Assembly (NCBI RefSeq): GCF_030403745.1
Contig: NZ_JAQMWP010000002.1
Location: forward strand, 496,001-560,000
Direction of reading: 5' to 3'
Length of the DNA stretch: 64,000 nucleotides
Origin: Streptomyces sp. S.PB5
Lineage (GTDB): Bacteria; Actinomycetota; Actinomycetes; Streptomycetales; Streptomycetaceae
The notes under the pieces are model-generated. The model had not been told where the DNA came from. It searched no databases and saw only the letters and a program-made list of their open reading frames with translations. Positions 19,177 to 30,248 of the stretch are shown piece after piece. The position numbers and the translations under genes are program-made. Numbering within the stretch: position 1 is the first letter of the stretch; each line of letters starts with the position of its first letter.

Positions 19177-20019
19177 GTGAACGGGACGGCTGAGCCCCGA
19201 ACCCGGCAGGCCCTGCTGCGCAGGCGCACCCCGGCCGCGCTCCGGCACGCCCTCCTCCGCTGGTTCGTGCTCGCGCTCGCCGTGGCCGTCTGGGAGGCGG
19301 CCGCCCGGGCGCACGCCAGCGTCTACTTCCCGCCGCCCGGCCGGATCGCCCGCCACGCCCACGACCTGTGGTTCTCCGGCCCCGCCCGCCACGCGTTCCT
19401 CTCCGAGGCCGCCGTCGCCGACATCCTGCCCAGCCTCGGCCGGATGGGCGCCGGGTTCGGGATCGCCGCCGTCACCGGGATCGCGCTCGGCGTCGCGGTG
19501 GGGCGGTCGCGGCGGGCGTATGCGCTGTGCAATCCGGTGCTGCAGTTCGCGCGGGCCGTACCACCGCCCGCCCTGGTCCCGGTCTTCGTCGTGGTCTTCG
19601 ACTTCGGTACGCCGATGCAGATCGCGTCGATCGTGTTCAGCGCCGTCTGGCCGGTGCTGATCAACACCGCGGAGGGCGTCCGCAACACCGACCCGTTGCG
19701 TCTCGACGTCGCCGCCGTCCTCCGCCTGAACCCCGTCGAACGGCTCTGGTTCCTCATCCTCCCCTCCGCGCTGCCCCGCATCTTCGCGGGCCTGCGCCTG
19801 AGTCTTTCCCTCTCCCTGATCCTCATGGTGTTCTCGGAACTGCTGCCGGGCACCGCCAACGGCATCGGCTTCGCCCTCACCGACGCCCAGACCCGCTCCG
19901 ACCTGCTCACGGTATGGGCGGCCCTGGTCCTGCTCGGCGCCCTCGGCCATCTGCTCAACACGGGCCTGCTGGCGGTCGAGAAACGGCTCGTCGGCAGGGG
20001 GAGGGCGACGCCCGCATGA
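19177..20019 (+). CDS. Second SsuC/TauC-type ABC permease
   Basis: 280 aa from the GTG at 19177 (GGAG 4 nt upstream), the length expected for the family. An ATG at 18721 would give 432 aa with a low-complexity N-terminus. Hydrophobic segments begin at LLRWFVLALAVAVWEAAARA. The family motif VYFPPPGRIARHAHDLW, PPPALVPVFVVVFDFGTPMQIASIVFSAVWPVLINTAEGV and the EAA loop NTDPLRLDVAAVLRLNPVERLWFLILPSALPRIFAGLRL are clear. It works with the first permease and the ATPase 75 bp downstream. Confidence 0.85.
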   Translation: MNGTAEPRTRQALLRRRTPAALRHALLRWFVLALAVAVWEAAARAHASVYFPPPGRIARHAHDLWFSGPARHAFLSEAAVADILPSLGRMGAGFGIAAVTGIALGVAVGRSRRAYALCNPVLQFARAVPPPALVPVFVVVFDFGTPMQIASIVFSAVWPVLINTAEGVRNTDPLRLDVAAVLRLNPVERLWFLILPSALPRIFAGLRLSLSLSLILMVFSELLPGTANGIGFALTDAQTRSDLLTVWAALVLLGALGHLLNTGLLAVEKRLVGRGRATPA

Positions 20020-20093
20020 CCACCCGTACGCAGCCACCCCCATCCCCATCCCCGTCCCCACCCCACGACCCCCGGGCCAGGTGACGCACCCGC

Positions 20094-20870
20094 ATGCTCC
20101 GCCTCGACGCGGTCGGCCAGTACTACGGCGACCACCCGGTCCTCACCGACCTCACCCTCACCGTCCCCGACGGCCAACTCCTGTGTGTTGTCGGGCCGTC
20201 CGGCTGCGGCAAGTCCACCCTCCTGCGCACCGTCGCCGGACTGCTGCCCGCCCGCGAGGGCAGGGTCACCGTCGACGGCACCCCCGTCACCGGTGTCCCC
20301 GACCGGCTCGCGGTCGTCTTCCAGGACTACGGCCGCTCCCTCTACCCCTGGCTCACCGTCCGCGACAACGTCGCCCTCCCCCTGCGCCGCCGGGGCCTGG
20401 GAAGAGCCGAGCGTCGCGCCGAGGCCGAGCGCATCCTGGAACGCGTCGGCCTCGACGGCGCCGCCAGACGCCACCCCTGGCAGCTCTCCGGTGGCATGCA
20501 GCAGCGCGTCGCCATCGCCCGGGCCCTGGTCTGCCGCCCCTCGCTCCTGCTCATGGACGAACCCTTCGGCTCCCTCGACGCCCAGACCCGCGAGGACCTG
20601 GAGGACCTCCTGCTGGAGGTCCACCGCACCGACGGCACGACCATCGTCTTCGTCACCCACGACATCGACGAGAGCGTCTACGTGGGCGACCGCGTGGTCG
20701 TCCTCTCCCCGGGCCCCGGCTCCCGCATCGTCCTCGACCTCCCCGTCCGACTCCCGGGCAAGCGCGAGCAGATCACCACCCGCGGCCTGCCGGAGTTCGT
20801 GGCCCTCCGGGCGGAGGTGGGACGGGCGGTACGGGGCGGGCGCGCAGGCGGTCCGCCGGAAGGGCCGTGA
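20094..20870 (+). CDS. SsuB/TauB-type ABC transporter ATPase
   Basis: 258 aa. Complete ABC set: Walker A GPSGCGKST (about 34-42), Q-loop VVFQDYGRSLYPWLTV, signature LSGGMQQRVAIARAL, Walker B LLLMDEPFGSLDAQT, H-loop VFVTHDIDES. C-terminal SRIVLDLPVRLPGKREQITT is typical of the nitrate/taurine/sulfonate importer ATPases. A stop at 20082 in the same frame fixes the start region. It energises the two permeases upstream. The solute is not predictable from sequence. Confidence 0.93.
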   Translation: MLRLDAVGQYYGDHPVLTDLTLTVPDGQLLCVVGPSGCGKSTLLRTVAGLLPAREGRVTVDGTPVTGVPDRLAVVFQDYGRSLYPWLTVRDNVALPLRRRGLGRAERRAEAERILERVGLDGAARRHPWQLSGGMQQRVAIARALVCRPSLLLMDEPFGSLDAQTREDLEDLLLEVHRTDGTTIVFVTHDIDESVYVGDRVVVLSPGPGSRIVLDLPVRLPGKREQITTRGLPEFVALRAEVGRAVRGGRAGGPPEGP

Positions 20871-21017
20871 TCCGGGGACACTGCCGACCGCGACGGACTC
20901 CACCCGGCCCGGCACGCAGGGCCGCGAACCGAGCCCGCGCGCCCGGTACTCGGCCGACCGCACAACCGGCACCCGGCACCCGGCCCCGGCACACGGCCCG
21001 CGCCGCCCCCACCTCCG

Positions 21018-22253
21018 TCAGCTCACCCGCACGTCCTGCCACACCAGCCGGTGGTCCGAGGTCGGCTGGTTCGCCCCGCCCCCGACCAGCCGGTACAGCG
21101 GGTCGTCCGTCGTCGGCCAGAACACGCCGTTGTCCAGCGGCTCCAGCCCCTTCGACGGCAGGACGTGGTCGACCCGCAGATTCCCGGGCGCGTTGTCGTT
21201 GAAGTCGGACGTGTCGTACGCCGGGTCGCCGATGTGGGAGGCGTTGGCGCCGCCCTGGAGCCGCGCCGCCTCCACCCCGCCCGCGCTGGCCGGAGGCGTG
21301 GCGGGAAGCCGGATCGCCGGGTGCTCCAGCAACTGCCGTACGGCATGGTCGTAACTGTCCCCGTCGTACGGATCCGCGTTGAGGTCACCCGCGATCACGA
21401 ACCGCGACCCCGGCCGCAGACCACCGCGGCACCCCTTGTCGTCGTACAGGTAGGAGCTGCGGCGAGGGCCCGAGATGTAGTCGGCCCACAGGCGTATCTC
21501 GTCGTGGTTGCGCCGGCCGTTGCGGTCCTCCGGGCCGTCGAAGGTGGGCGGTGTCGGGTGCGAGACGAGGAAGTGCACGGTGGAGTGGCCGATGCGGACC
21601 GGTACGTCCCAGTGGCTCTTGGACGACAGCCGGAAGACCGCGCGGGCCTCGTCGCTGTAGTAACCGGGCGGCATCACATGGCCCGGCATGTCCTTCCACA
21701 GGAAGCGCTGGAAGGAGCGCACCGCGCGGGCGTCGATCGGGTACTTGGAGAGCACGAGCATGCCGTACTGCCCCGGGAACCAGCCGTACCCGAAGGCGTC
21801 CTGCCCGTACGCGTCCGAACCCGGCGTGGTGACCGCCCCGTTGCGCCCGTCGAGGTCCACGCCGGAGGCGACGCCCGTGTTGACCGGCCCGGTGAAGTGG
21901 TACGGGAAGCGGATCGGCGCCGCCCCGCGCTGGCCGACGGCTAGATAGTTCCGCAGGAACAGCCGGGCCGCCGTACCCGCGTCGTCATAGTCGAACTCGT
22001 TGATCAGCAGCACGTCCGGGTCGACCCGCTGGATGGTCTCCGCGGCGTTGCGCGCCTGGGCGTTGTCCGGGGTGGACAGGTCGGTGACGAGCGCGCCCTG
22101 GGTGCCGCGGTTCAGGGACGCGTTGAAGGTCGCGAAGCGCACCGTGCGGCGGCCGGACGCCGACGCGGGGACCGCGGTGGCCCCGGCGAGCGCCGCACCG
22201 GCGACGGCGGCGAGCGCGGTACGGCGGGAGAGGGCTCTGTGGTCGTGGTTCAT
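21018..22253 (-). CDS. Tat-exported endonuclease/exonuclease/phosphatase (EEP) family protein
   Basis: 411 aa from the ATG at 22253; the frame is open much further upstream, but that lies antisense to geosmin synthase. A twin-arginine signal (ALSRRTALAAVAGAALAGATAVPASAS) precedes an EEP fold: VRFATFNASLNRG (Asn), DPDVLLINEFDYD (catalytic-metal Glu), VHFLVSHPTPP, VIAGDLNADPYDGDS (Asp/Asn), LRVDHVLPS, SDHRLVWQDV (Asp-His). EEP enzymes are metal-dependent phosphodiesterases for nucleic acids, inositides or lipids. This secreted group in Streptomyces is uncharacterised, and an extracellular nuclease or phosphodiesterase role is inferred. Confidence 0.9.
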   Translation of the reverse strand: MNHDHRALSRRTALAAVAGAALAGATAVPASASGRRTVRFATFNASLNRGTQGALVTDLSTPDNAQARNAAETIQRVDPDVLLINEFDYDDAGTAARLFLRNYLAVGQRGAAPIRFPYHFTGPVNTGVASGVDLDGRNGAVTTPGSDAYGQDAFGYGWFPGQYGMLVLSKYPIDARAVRSFQRFLWKDMPGHVMPPGYYSDEARAVFRLSSKSHWDVPVRIGHSTVHFLVSHPTPPTFDGPEDRNGRRNHDEIRLWADYISGPRRSSYLYDDKGCRGGLRPGSRFVIAGDLNADPYDGDSYDHAVRQLLEHPAIRLPATPPASAGGVEAARLQGGANASHIGDPAYDTSDFNDNAPGNLRVDHVLPSKGLEPLDNGVFWPTTDDPLYRLVGGGANQPTSDHRLVWQDVRVS

Positions 22254-22352
22254 CGGGACTCCGGGGTGGAGGGGACACGTGAACGGGTGAAGTCTGCGCG
22301 CGTAGAGATGAACGCCACAAGCCCCTTCGAGAACTCCCGAGTTCAGCCCTGA

Positions 22353-24584
<2,232 letters not shown>

Positions 24585-24660
24585 CCACGGCCACCCGCAG
24601 CGGGAACTGACTCCTCCGCTCACGGTTTCCGAACCTTTTCGTACGGAACGGGATATTCAG

Positions 24661-24688
24661 GGAACTTCGGCGGGGTGCCAGGAGTCTT
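24661..24688 (+). promoter_or_regulatory. Possible ECF-type (SigE-like) promoter before the multicopper oxidase
   Basis: GGAAC at 24661-24665, a 17-bp spacer and AGTCTT at 24683-24688 resemble the GGAAC-N16/17-(C)GTCT pattern of Streptomyces SigE. It lies about 50 bp upstream of the oxidase start. The match in the -10 is partial. Confidence 0.3.
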
Positions 24689-24736
24689 CCGGGGTGAAGG
24701 GGAACAAGACGACAGAACACACGGGGGTGTTCGACC

Positions 24737-26623
24737 TTGACCGACATCATCGAGAGGATCACCGAGAGCGACGAGAGCGACGAGAGGGAGCAGGCGGCGG
24801 CGCCCGGCGAACTGGTGCCGTACGTCGCGTCGTTGCCCGTCCCGCCCGTCCTGCGGCCCGCCGCCGGCGATGTGCTGCGGGAGACGGAGATCGCGCTGCA
24901 GCCGACCTGGGTGCGACTACACCCGCAACTGCCGCCGACCCTGATGTGGGGGTACGAGGGCCTGGTGCCCGGCCCCACCATCGAGGTGCGGCGCGGACAG
25001 CGCGTCCGTATCGCCTGGACCAACCGCATTCCCAAGGGCAGCGAATACCCGGTCACCGCCGTCGAGGTACCGGTCCGCCCGGCGGGCACACCGCCCGCCA
25101 ACACCGAGCCCGGCCGCGAGGGGGTCAAGCCCGACGAGAACGTGGCCGCGCTGCCCGCCTGGTCGGTGACCCATCTGCACGGCGCACAGACCGGCGGCGG
25201 CAACGACGGCTGGGCGGACAACGCCGTCGGGTCCGGCGACGCCCAGCTCTCCGAGTACCCGAACGACCACCAGGCGGTCCAGTGGTGGTACCACGACCAC
25301 GCCATGAACATCACCCGGTGGAATGTGATGGCGGGCCTGTACGGCACCTACCTCGTCCGTGACGAGGAGGAGGACGCCCTCCATCTCCCCTGCGGGGAGC
25401 GGGAGATCCCGCTGCTGCTCGCCGACCGCAACCTCGACACCGACGAGGACGGCGTCCTCAACGGCCGGCTGCTGCACAAGACGATCGTCGTCAACCCGGC
25501 CCACCCGGAGACGGGCAAGCCGGTCACCACACCGTTCCAGGGGCCGTACACCACGGTCAACGGCCGTATCTGGCCGTACGCCGACGTGGACGACGGCTGG
25601 TACCGCTTCCGGCTGGTGAACGCGTCCAACGCGCGGATCTACGAACTGGTCCTGGTCGACGAGGACGACAACCCGGTGCCGGGCATCGTCCATCAGATCG
25701 GCAGCGACGGCGGACTGCTGCCGCGCCCGGTGCCGATCGACTTCGACGGCGCGCTGCCCGCCCTGACCGCGGCGCCGGCCGAACGCTTCGACCTGCTCGT
25801 GGACTTCCGGGGACTCGCGGGCCGCCGGCTCCGGCTGGTCAACAAGGGCCCCAGTCAGCCGGCCGGCGTGCCCGACCCGGTGGGCGGGGTGCGCTATCCG
25901 GCGGTCATGGAGTTCCGGGTCCGCGAGTCCTGCGAGACCGACACCTTCGAGCTGCCCGAGGTGCTCTCCGGCTCCTTCCGCCGGCTCACCCACGAGGTGG
26001 GGCACGGCCACCGGCTGATCGTGCTCACCCCGCCGGGCACCAAGGGCGGCGGGGGACACCCGGAGATCTGGGAGATGACCGAGGTCGAGGACGCGAGCGG
26101 CATCCAGTTCCCCGCCGAGGGCGTCATCCAGATCACCGGCCCGGACGGCACCACGAAGACGTACCGCCGCACCGCCCGCACCTTCAACGACGGCCTGGGC
26201 TTCACCATCGCCGAGGGCAGCCACGAACAGTGGAGCTTCCTCAACCTCGCGCCGATCCCGCACCCGATGCACATCCACCTCGCCGACTTCCAGGCGCTCG
26301 GGCGGGACCCGTACGTGGTGACGGGCTTCGACCCGGCCGTCGGCGGCACCCGCACACCGATCGCCCACGACCCGGCCACGACGATCCCCCTGGCGCCCAA
26401 CGAGCGCGGGTACAAGGACGTCTACCGGGTCCCGGGCGGTCAGATGCTGCGCATCATGGGGAAGTTCGACGGCGCGTACGGCCGGTTCATGTACCACTGC
26501 CACTTTCTGGAGCACGAGGACATGGGCATGATGCGGCCCTTCGTCGTGCTGCCCCCGGAGGCCCTGAAGTTCGACCACGGCGGCGGCCACCACGGCGGCC
26601 ACGGGGCGGGGCGCACGGGCTGA
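24737..26623 (+). CDS. Multicopper oxidase, phenoxazinone synthase/CotA-like
   Basis: 628 aa from a TTG at 24737 (GGGGGTG upstream). There is no signal peptide, as in PhsA. The four copper-binding motifs are present: HLHG (His146/148), WWYHDHAM (His186/188), HPMHIHL (His509/512/514) and [14 protein letters not shown] (His587-Cys588-His589, axial Met about 598). Length and the insertion pattern resemble phenoxazinone synthase and bilirubin-oxidase-like cupredoxin enzymes. These oxidise o-aminophenols, bilirubin or phenolics with reduction of O2 to water. The C-terminus is His-rich ([12 protein letters not shown]). It follows geoA by about 150 bp and probably has its own promoter. Confidence 0.93.
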   Translation: MTDIIERITESDESDEREQAAAPGELVPYVASLPVPPVLRPAAGDVLRETEIALQPTWVRLHPQLPPTLMWGYEGLVPGPTIEVRRGQRVRIAWTNRIPKGSEYPVTAVEVPVRPAGTPPANTEPGREGVKPDENVAALPAWSVTHLHGAQTGGGNDGWADNAVGSGDAQLSEYPNDHQAVQWWYHDHAMNITRWNVMAGLYGTYLVRDEEEDALHLPCGEREIPLLLADRNLDTDEDGVLNGRLLHKTIVVNPAHPETGKPVTTPFQGPYTTVNGRIWPYADVDDGWYRFRLVNASNARIYELVLVDEDDNPVPGIVHQIGSDGGLLPRPVPIDFDGALPALTAAPAERFDLLVDFRGLAGRRLRLVNKGPSQPAGVPDPVGGVRYPAVMEFRVRESCETDTFELPEVLSGSFRRLTHEVGHGHRLIVLTPPGTKGGGGHPEIWEMTEVEDASGIQFPAEGVIQITGPDGTTKTYRRTARTFNDGLGFTIAEGSHEQWSFLNLAPIPHPMHIHLADFQALGRDPYVVTGFDPAVGGTRTPIAHDPATTIPLAPNERGYKDVYRVPGGQMLRIMGKFDGAYGRFMYHCHFLEHEDMGMMRPFVVLPPEALKFDHGGGHHGGHGAGRTG

Positions 26624-26785
26624 CCCCGCGAGCAGCCGGCGCCGGCCGGCGTACCGACCGGTCGAGCCTCGAACGTGCGCGGTGCCGAGCGGGCCGAACA
26701 CCCATGGCTTCCCGTTCCTGACCGCCGGTCAGTCTCACTCGTTCGTGGCTCGTCCGGGGCCCGGGTGCCGGGTAGAGCATCAGCC

Positions 26786-27397
26786 ATGGAACAGACCGCG
26801 TTGCGTCCCAAGCCGATGCCCGGCCAGGAGCCCGGCGGCGGCAGCAGGCCTCGCGCCCCCCGGCACCCGCACGCGGCACCCCGCCGCGGCCGGAGGGTGC
26901 GGTCCCTGTTGCTCGCGCTGTTCGTCGGGACGGTCCTGGTCCTGTCCGGGGTCGGCCTCGGCACGGTCGGCGCCACGGTGATCGGCATGAGCAGACTCGC
27001 CGAGATGCAGCGGCAGACGGCGCAGCGGACCCCGCCGGCCCCGGCCCGCCCGGCCCCGGCGTCTGCGGCGCCCTCGCCGTCCCCGCCGTCCTCGCCGGCC
27101 TCCGTGTCGCCCAGCCCGTCCTCGGTGCCCGTCGCCGCGACCCTCGGGCTGGAGGCCGTGGACGCCGAGAAGACGGGCGCCCTGATCGTCGGCGTGCATG
27201 TCCCGGGCCCGGGCTACGCGGCGGGCCTGGTGCGGGGCGACGTACTCCTCCAGATCGGCAAGGCCCGCGTCGATTCCGCCGCCGACCTCGCCCGCGTCGT
27301 GGCCGAGGCCCGCCCCGGCAAGGAGCTGACCCTGACGGTCCGTCACCGCAGCGGCGGCTACCAGCAGTTGACCGCCGTGCCCGGCGTCGTCACATGA
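26786..27397 (+). CDS. Membrane-anchored PDZ-domain protein
   Basis: 203 aa from the ATG at 26786. A Pro/Arg-rich cytoplasmic tail is followed by one membrane helix (SLLLALFVGTVLVLSGVGLGTVGATVIGM), a Pro/Ala/Ser linker of about 45 residues and a C-terminal PDZ domain (GALIVGVHVPGPGYAAGLVRGDVLLQIGKARVDSAADLARVVAEARPGKELTLTVRH). There is no protease domain, so it is not an HtrA. It may scaffold or regulate an extracytoplasmic protease or receptor (inference). Its 3' end overlaps the convergent phosphoesterase gene by 8 bp. Confidence 0.85.
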   Translation: MEQTALRPKPMPGQEPGGGSRPRAPRHPHAAPRRGRRVRSLLLALFVGTVLVLSGVGLGTVGATVIGMSRLAEMQRQTAQRTPPAPARPAPASAAPSPSPPSSPASVSPSPSSVPVAATLGLEAVDAEKTGALIVGVHVPGPGYAAGLVRGDVLLQIGKARVDSAADLARVVAEARPGKELTLTVRHRSGGYQQLTAVPGVVT

Positions 27398-28133
27398 CCA
27401 CCCGGAAGTGGCTGGTGAGCCGCCCGGTGTCGTCGAGGATGTGGAAGGCGAACCCCACGGGGGCGTCCCGGTCCGCGATCTGCTCACCCTCCCAGGGCAG
27501 CCGCAGCGTCCAGGTCACCCCGGGACCGACGGTCACCGGCCGCCCGGCGAACATGGTCGCCGCAGGCGTATGGGCGTGGCCGACGATCAGCCCGGCGATC
27601 TCGGGACGGCGTTCGAGCAGCTCCGCCAGCCGTTCCGGCTCCCGCAGCGGGTAGGAGTCCGGCAGCGGGTGGTGCAGTGCCACCGGGGGGTGATGGAAGG
27701 CGAGCAGCGCGCGCCGTCCCTCGCCGAGGCCGTCCAGCGTCGCCTCGATCCAGTCGTACGTCTCCTCGTCCAGGGCGCCTTCGTCCTGCCCCGGGATGCT
27801 GGAGTCGCACATCAGCACCGCCGCGCCCGCGAAGATCCGCACGCTGTTGACCGGGCCGTCCGCCGCCGGCAGCCCCAGCAGGGCCTTGCGGTACGGGGCA
27901 CGGCTGTCATGGTTGCCCGGGCAGGTCAGCACCGGGAAGGGCGCGTCGGCGAGGATCCGCGCGACCTCCTCGTACTCCGCCTCCGTGCCGTGATCCGCGA
28001 TGTCCCCCGTCACCAGCAGCGCGTCCACCCGTCCCGGCAGCTCCCACAGCCGGTCACGCACCCGCTCCGCGCGCCGCGTGGCCCGTTCGCTTCCGTCCAG
28101 ATGCAGATCGCTGATGTGCGCGAGTACGAGCAC
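27390..28133 (-). CDS. Calcineurin-like metallophosphoesterase (CpdA/Icc-like)
   Basis: 247 aa from the GTG at 28133 (GGGGGAGG about 9 nt upstream). Metal-binding motifs in order: AHISDLHLDG (D-x-H), VTGDIADHG (GD), LTCPGNHDSR (GNHD), LAFHHPPV and LIVGHAHTPAATMF (GHxH). The layout matches class III cyclic-nucleotide phosphodiesterases and related YfcE/CpdA proteins. The substrate could be cAMP or other phosphodiesters. It is divergent from the LysE-type exporter, with which it shares an unusually AT-rich regulatory region. Confidence 0.9.
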   Translation of the reverse strand: MLVLAHISDLHLDGSERATRRAERVRDRLWELPGRVDALLVTGDIADHGTEAEYEEVARILADAPFPVLTCPGNHDSRAPYRKALLGLPAADGPVNSVRIFAGAAVLMCDSSIPGQDEGALDEETYDWIEATLDGLGEGRRALLAFHHPPVALHHPLPDSYPLREPERLAELLERRPEIAGLIVGHAHTPAATMFAGRPVTVGPGVTWTLRLPWEGEQIADRDAPVGFAFHILDDTGRLTSHFRVVM

Positions 28134-28159
28134 GGTCGTATGCCTCCCCCGAGATGGAT

Positions 28160-28222
28160 GCTAATGGCGTATGTCGATCTAAGCATTAGCTCTAATGTGT
28201 GAGCAATCCTCAACCATTAATG
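28160..28222. promoter_or_regulatory. AT-rich divergent promoter with CTAATG/CATTAG half-site array
   Basis: GCTAATG (28160-28166) faces CATTAGC (28184-28190) as a perfect 7-bp inverted repeat with a 17-bp spacer. A further CTAATG follows at 28192-28197 and the palindrome CATTAATG at 28215-28222. This stands out in a GC-rich genome and sits between the divergent phosphoesterase (start 28133) and LysE exporter (start 28263). A MarR-, LysR- or Lrp-type regulator is plausible; none is adjacent. Confidence 0.5.
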
Positions 28223-28262
28223 AAGGAAAAACGGGTGGTCGCCATCCCCGGCGCGGGCCACG

Positions 28263-28895
28263 ATGAGCCCCATGCCGAGCACCCTCATCGCCTTCCTCGG
28301 GGCCTGCACCCTCGTCGCCGCCTCACCCGGACCGAGCACCGTGCTGATCATCAAGCAGTCGTTGCGCAGCAGGCGCTCCGGATTCCTGACCGTGCTCGGC
28401 AACGAGACCGGCGTGTTCGTCTGGGGCCTCGTCGCCGCGTTCGGCCTGACCGCGCTGCTGACGGCCTCCGAGGTGGCGTACGACGTCATGCGCGTCGTCG
28501 GCGCGGTCGTCCTCGTCGCCTTCGGTGTCCAGGCCCTGCGGCAGGCCCGCCGCGGCAAGGACGGCACGGTCGACGAAGGCTGGGCCGGGGGCGAGAAGAG
28601 CGGCTGGGCGGCCTACCGGGGCGGGCTGCTGCTCAACCTCGCCAACCCCAAGGCGGCCGTCTTCGCGATGTCCTTCCTGCCGCAGTTCGTACCGGACGGC
28701 GCCCCGCACCTGCCGACCATGGTCGGCCTCGCCGCGCTCTGGGCCCTCTACGAGATCGGCTACTACGGCCTGTACGTGTGGTTCGTCGGCCGGATGCGCA
28801 CCCTGCTGTCCCGGGCCGGAGTGCGCCGGCGCCTGGAGCAGGTCTCCGGGGGCGTACTGCTCCTGCTCGGCGTCCGGCTGGCGCTGGAGAACTGA
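28263..28895 (+). CDS. LysE/RhtB family amino-acid exporter
   Basis: 210 aa from the ATG at 28263; the ATG at 28272 is also possible. About six membrane segments. The N-terminal family signature is LIAFLGACTLVAASPGPSTVLIIKQSLRSRRSGFLTVLGNETGV, followed by a charged central loop (RQARRGKDGTVDEGWAGGEKSGW) and GLLLNLANPKAAVFAMSFLPQFV. These proteins export basic or hydrophobic amino acids or derivatives. The substrate is unknown. It is followed after 4 bp by a short frame that overlaps the M24 peptidase gene. Confidence 0.92.
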   Translation: MSPMPSTLIAFLGACTLVAASPGPSTVLIIKQSLRSRRSGFLTVLGNETGVFVWGLVAAFGLTALLTASEVAYDVMRVVGAVVLVAFGVQALRQARRGKDGTVDEGWAGGEKSGWAAYRGGLLLNLANPKAAVFAMSFLPQFVPDGAPHLPTMVGLAALWALYEIGYYGLYVWFVGRMRTLLSRAGVRRRLEQVSGGVLLLLGVRLALEN

Positions 28896-28899
28896 CGCG

Positions 28900-29064
28900 A
28901 TGACCGACACGCCTCCCGAAACGGCCGGTCCCGAAACGGCCGGAGGACCCGCCGGAAGACTCGGCGAACCCCACGAAAGCCCCGCCGACCGGCTCGCGCG
29001 GCCCCCGCTGTCCGGGCAGGATGCTGCCCGTAGTGTCTTCGCCCGCCTCGGGAGGTCCGGATGA
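28900..29064 (+). CDS. Possible small coupled ORF between lysE-like and M24 peptidase genes
   Basis: An ATG frame of 54 codons starting 4 bp after the exporter stop and ending with TGA inside the ATGA of the next gene. The product would be Pro/Gly/Ala/Arg-rich, with a short duplicated PETAGPETAGG and no recognisable domain. Perfect packing between two genes favours a translated linker, but the SD is weak (GGAGA at about 11 nt) and composition alone does not prove coding. Confidence 0.35.
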   Translation: MTDTPPETAGPETAGGPAGRLGEPHESPADRLARPPLSGQDAARSVFARLGRSG

Positions 29065-30188
29065 CCGGCAGCACGCCCGCGCCCTTCACCGCCGACGACT
29101 ACCGGGCCCGCATGGAGCGCGCCGCCCGGGCGGCCGCCGACGCCGGACTCGCGGGGCTCCTCGTGGCCCCCGGCCCGGATCTGGTCTGGCTCACCGGCTA
29201 CACGCCCACCGCGATCACCGAACGGCTCACCCTGCTGGTCCTCGCCCCCGGCCAGGACCCCGTCCTCGTCGTCCCCACCCTGGAGGCCCCGGACGCCGCC
29301 CACGCCACCGGGGCGCCCGCGCTGACCCTGCGGGACTGGACCGACGGCAAGGACCCCTACGCCGCCACCGCCGCCCTTCTCGACCCCGGCGGCCGGTTCG
29401 GCATCAGCGACAACGCCTGGGCGATGCATCTGCTGGGCCTTCAGAAGGCGCTGCCCGGCACCTCGTACGCCTCCCTCACCGACGCGCTGCCGATGCTGCG
29501 GGCCGTCAAGGACGCGGCGGAGCTGGAGCTGCTGGCGGCCGCGGGAGCAGCCGCTGACGCAACGTTCGAGGAGATCCGCAAGGTTCCCTTCGGCGGCCGC
29601 CGGGAGTCCGAGGTCGCCGCCGACCTCGCCGACCTGCTGCGCCGCTTCGGGCACGACCAGGTCGACTTCACGATCGTCGCCTCCGGCCCGAACGGCGCCA
29701 ACCCGCACCATGAGGTCGGCGACCGCGTCATCGAGCGCGGCGACATGGTCGTCCTCGACTTCGGCGGCCTCAAGGACGGCTACGGCTCGGACACCTCCCG
29801 CACGGTCCACGTCGGCGGACCGACCGACGAGGAGCGCCGGGTCCACGACCTCGTCCGCGAGGCTCAGGAAGCCGGTTTCCGGGCCGTGCGGCCCGGCGTC
29901 GCCTGCCAGGAGGTCGACCGGGCCGCCCGCAAGGTGATCGCCGACGCCGGGTACGGCGAGTACTTCATCCACCGCACCGGCCACGGCATCGGCGTCACCA
30001 CGCACGAACCGCCGTACATGATCGAGGGGGAAGAGCGGCCCCTCGTCCCCGGCATGTGCTTCTCCGTGGAACCCGGCGTCTATCTGCCCAGCCGCTTCGG
30101 GGTGCGCATCGAGGACATCGTCACCGTCACCGAGGACGGCGGGCGCCGCCTCAACGACACCACCCGCGACATGGTCATAGTGGACTGA
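29061..30188 (+). CDS. M24 family metallopeptidase (Xaa-Pro aminopeptidase/dipeptidase type)
   Basis: 375 aa. An N-terminal creatinase-like domain (about 1-135; GLLVAPGPDLVWLTGYTPTAITERLTLLVL) precedes the pita-bread catalytic domain. The five metal ligands are in MVVLDFGGLKDGYGSDTSRT (two Asp), FIHRTGHGIGVTTHEPPYM (His), CFSVEPGVYLP (Glu) and GVRIEDIVTVT (Glu). Such enzymes remove N-terminal residues ahead of proline or split Xaa-Pro dipeptides in the cytoplasm. It is probably co-transcribed with the exporter upstream. Confidence 0.93.
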   Translation: MTGSTPAPFTADDYRARMERAARAAADAGLAGLLVAPGPDLVWLTGYTPTAITERLTLLVLAPGQDPVLVVPTLEAPDAAHATGAPALTLRDWTDGKDPYAATAALLDPGGRFGISDNAWAMHLLGLQKALPGTSYASLTDALPMLRAVKDAAELELLAAAGAAADATFEEIRKVPFGGRRESEVAADLADLLRRFGHDQVDFTIVASGPNGANPHHEVGDRVIERGDMVVLDFGGLKDGYGSDTSRTVHVGGPTDEERRVHDLVREAQEAGFRAVRPGVACQEVDRAARKVIADAGYGEYFIHRTGHGIGVTTHEPPYMIEGEERPLVPGMCFSVEPGVYLPSRFGVRIEDIVTVTEDGGRRLNDTTRDMVIVD

Positions 30189-30248
30189 GCAGTGGACTGA
30201 ACAGCGATCAGGAGCCCCAGCACACCCCCGAGTGACTACGGCGCGACC

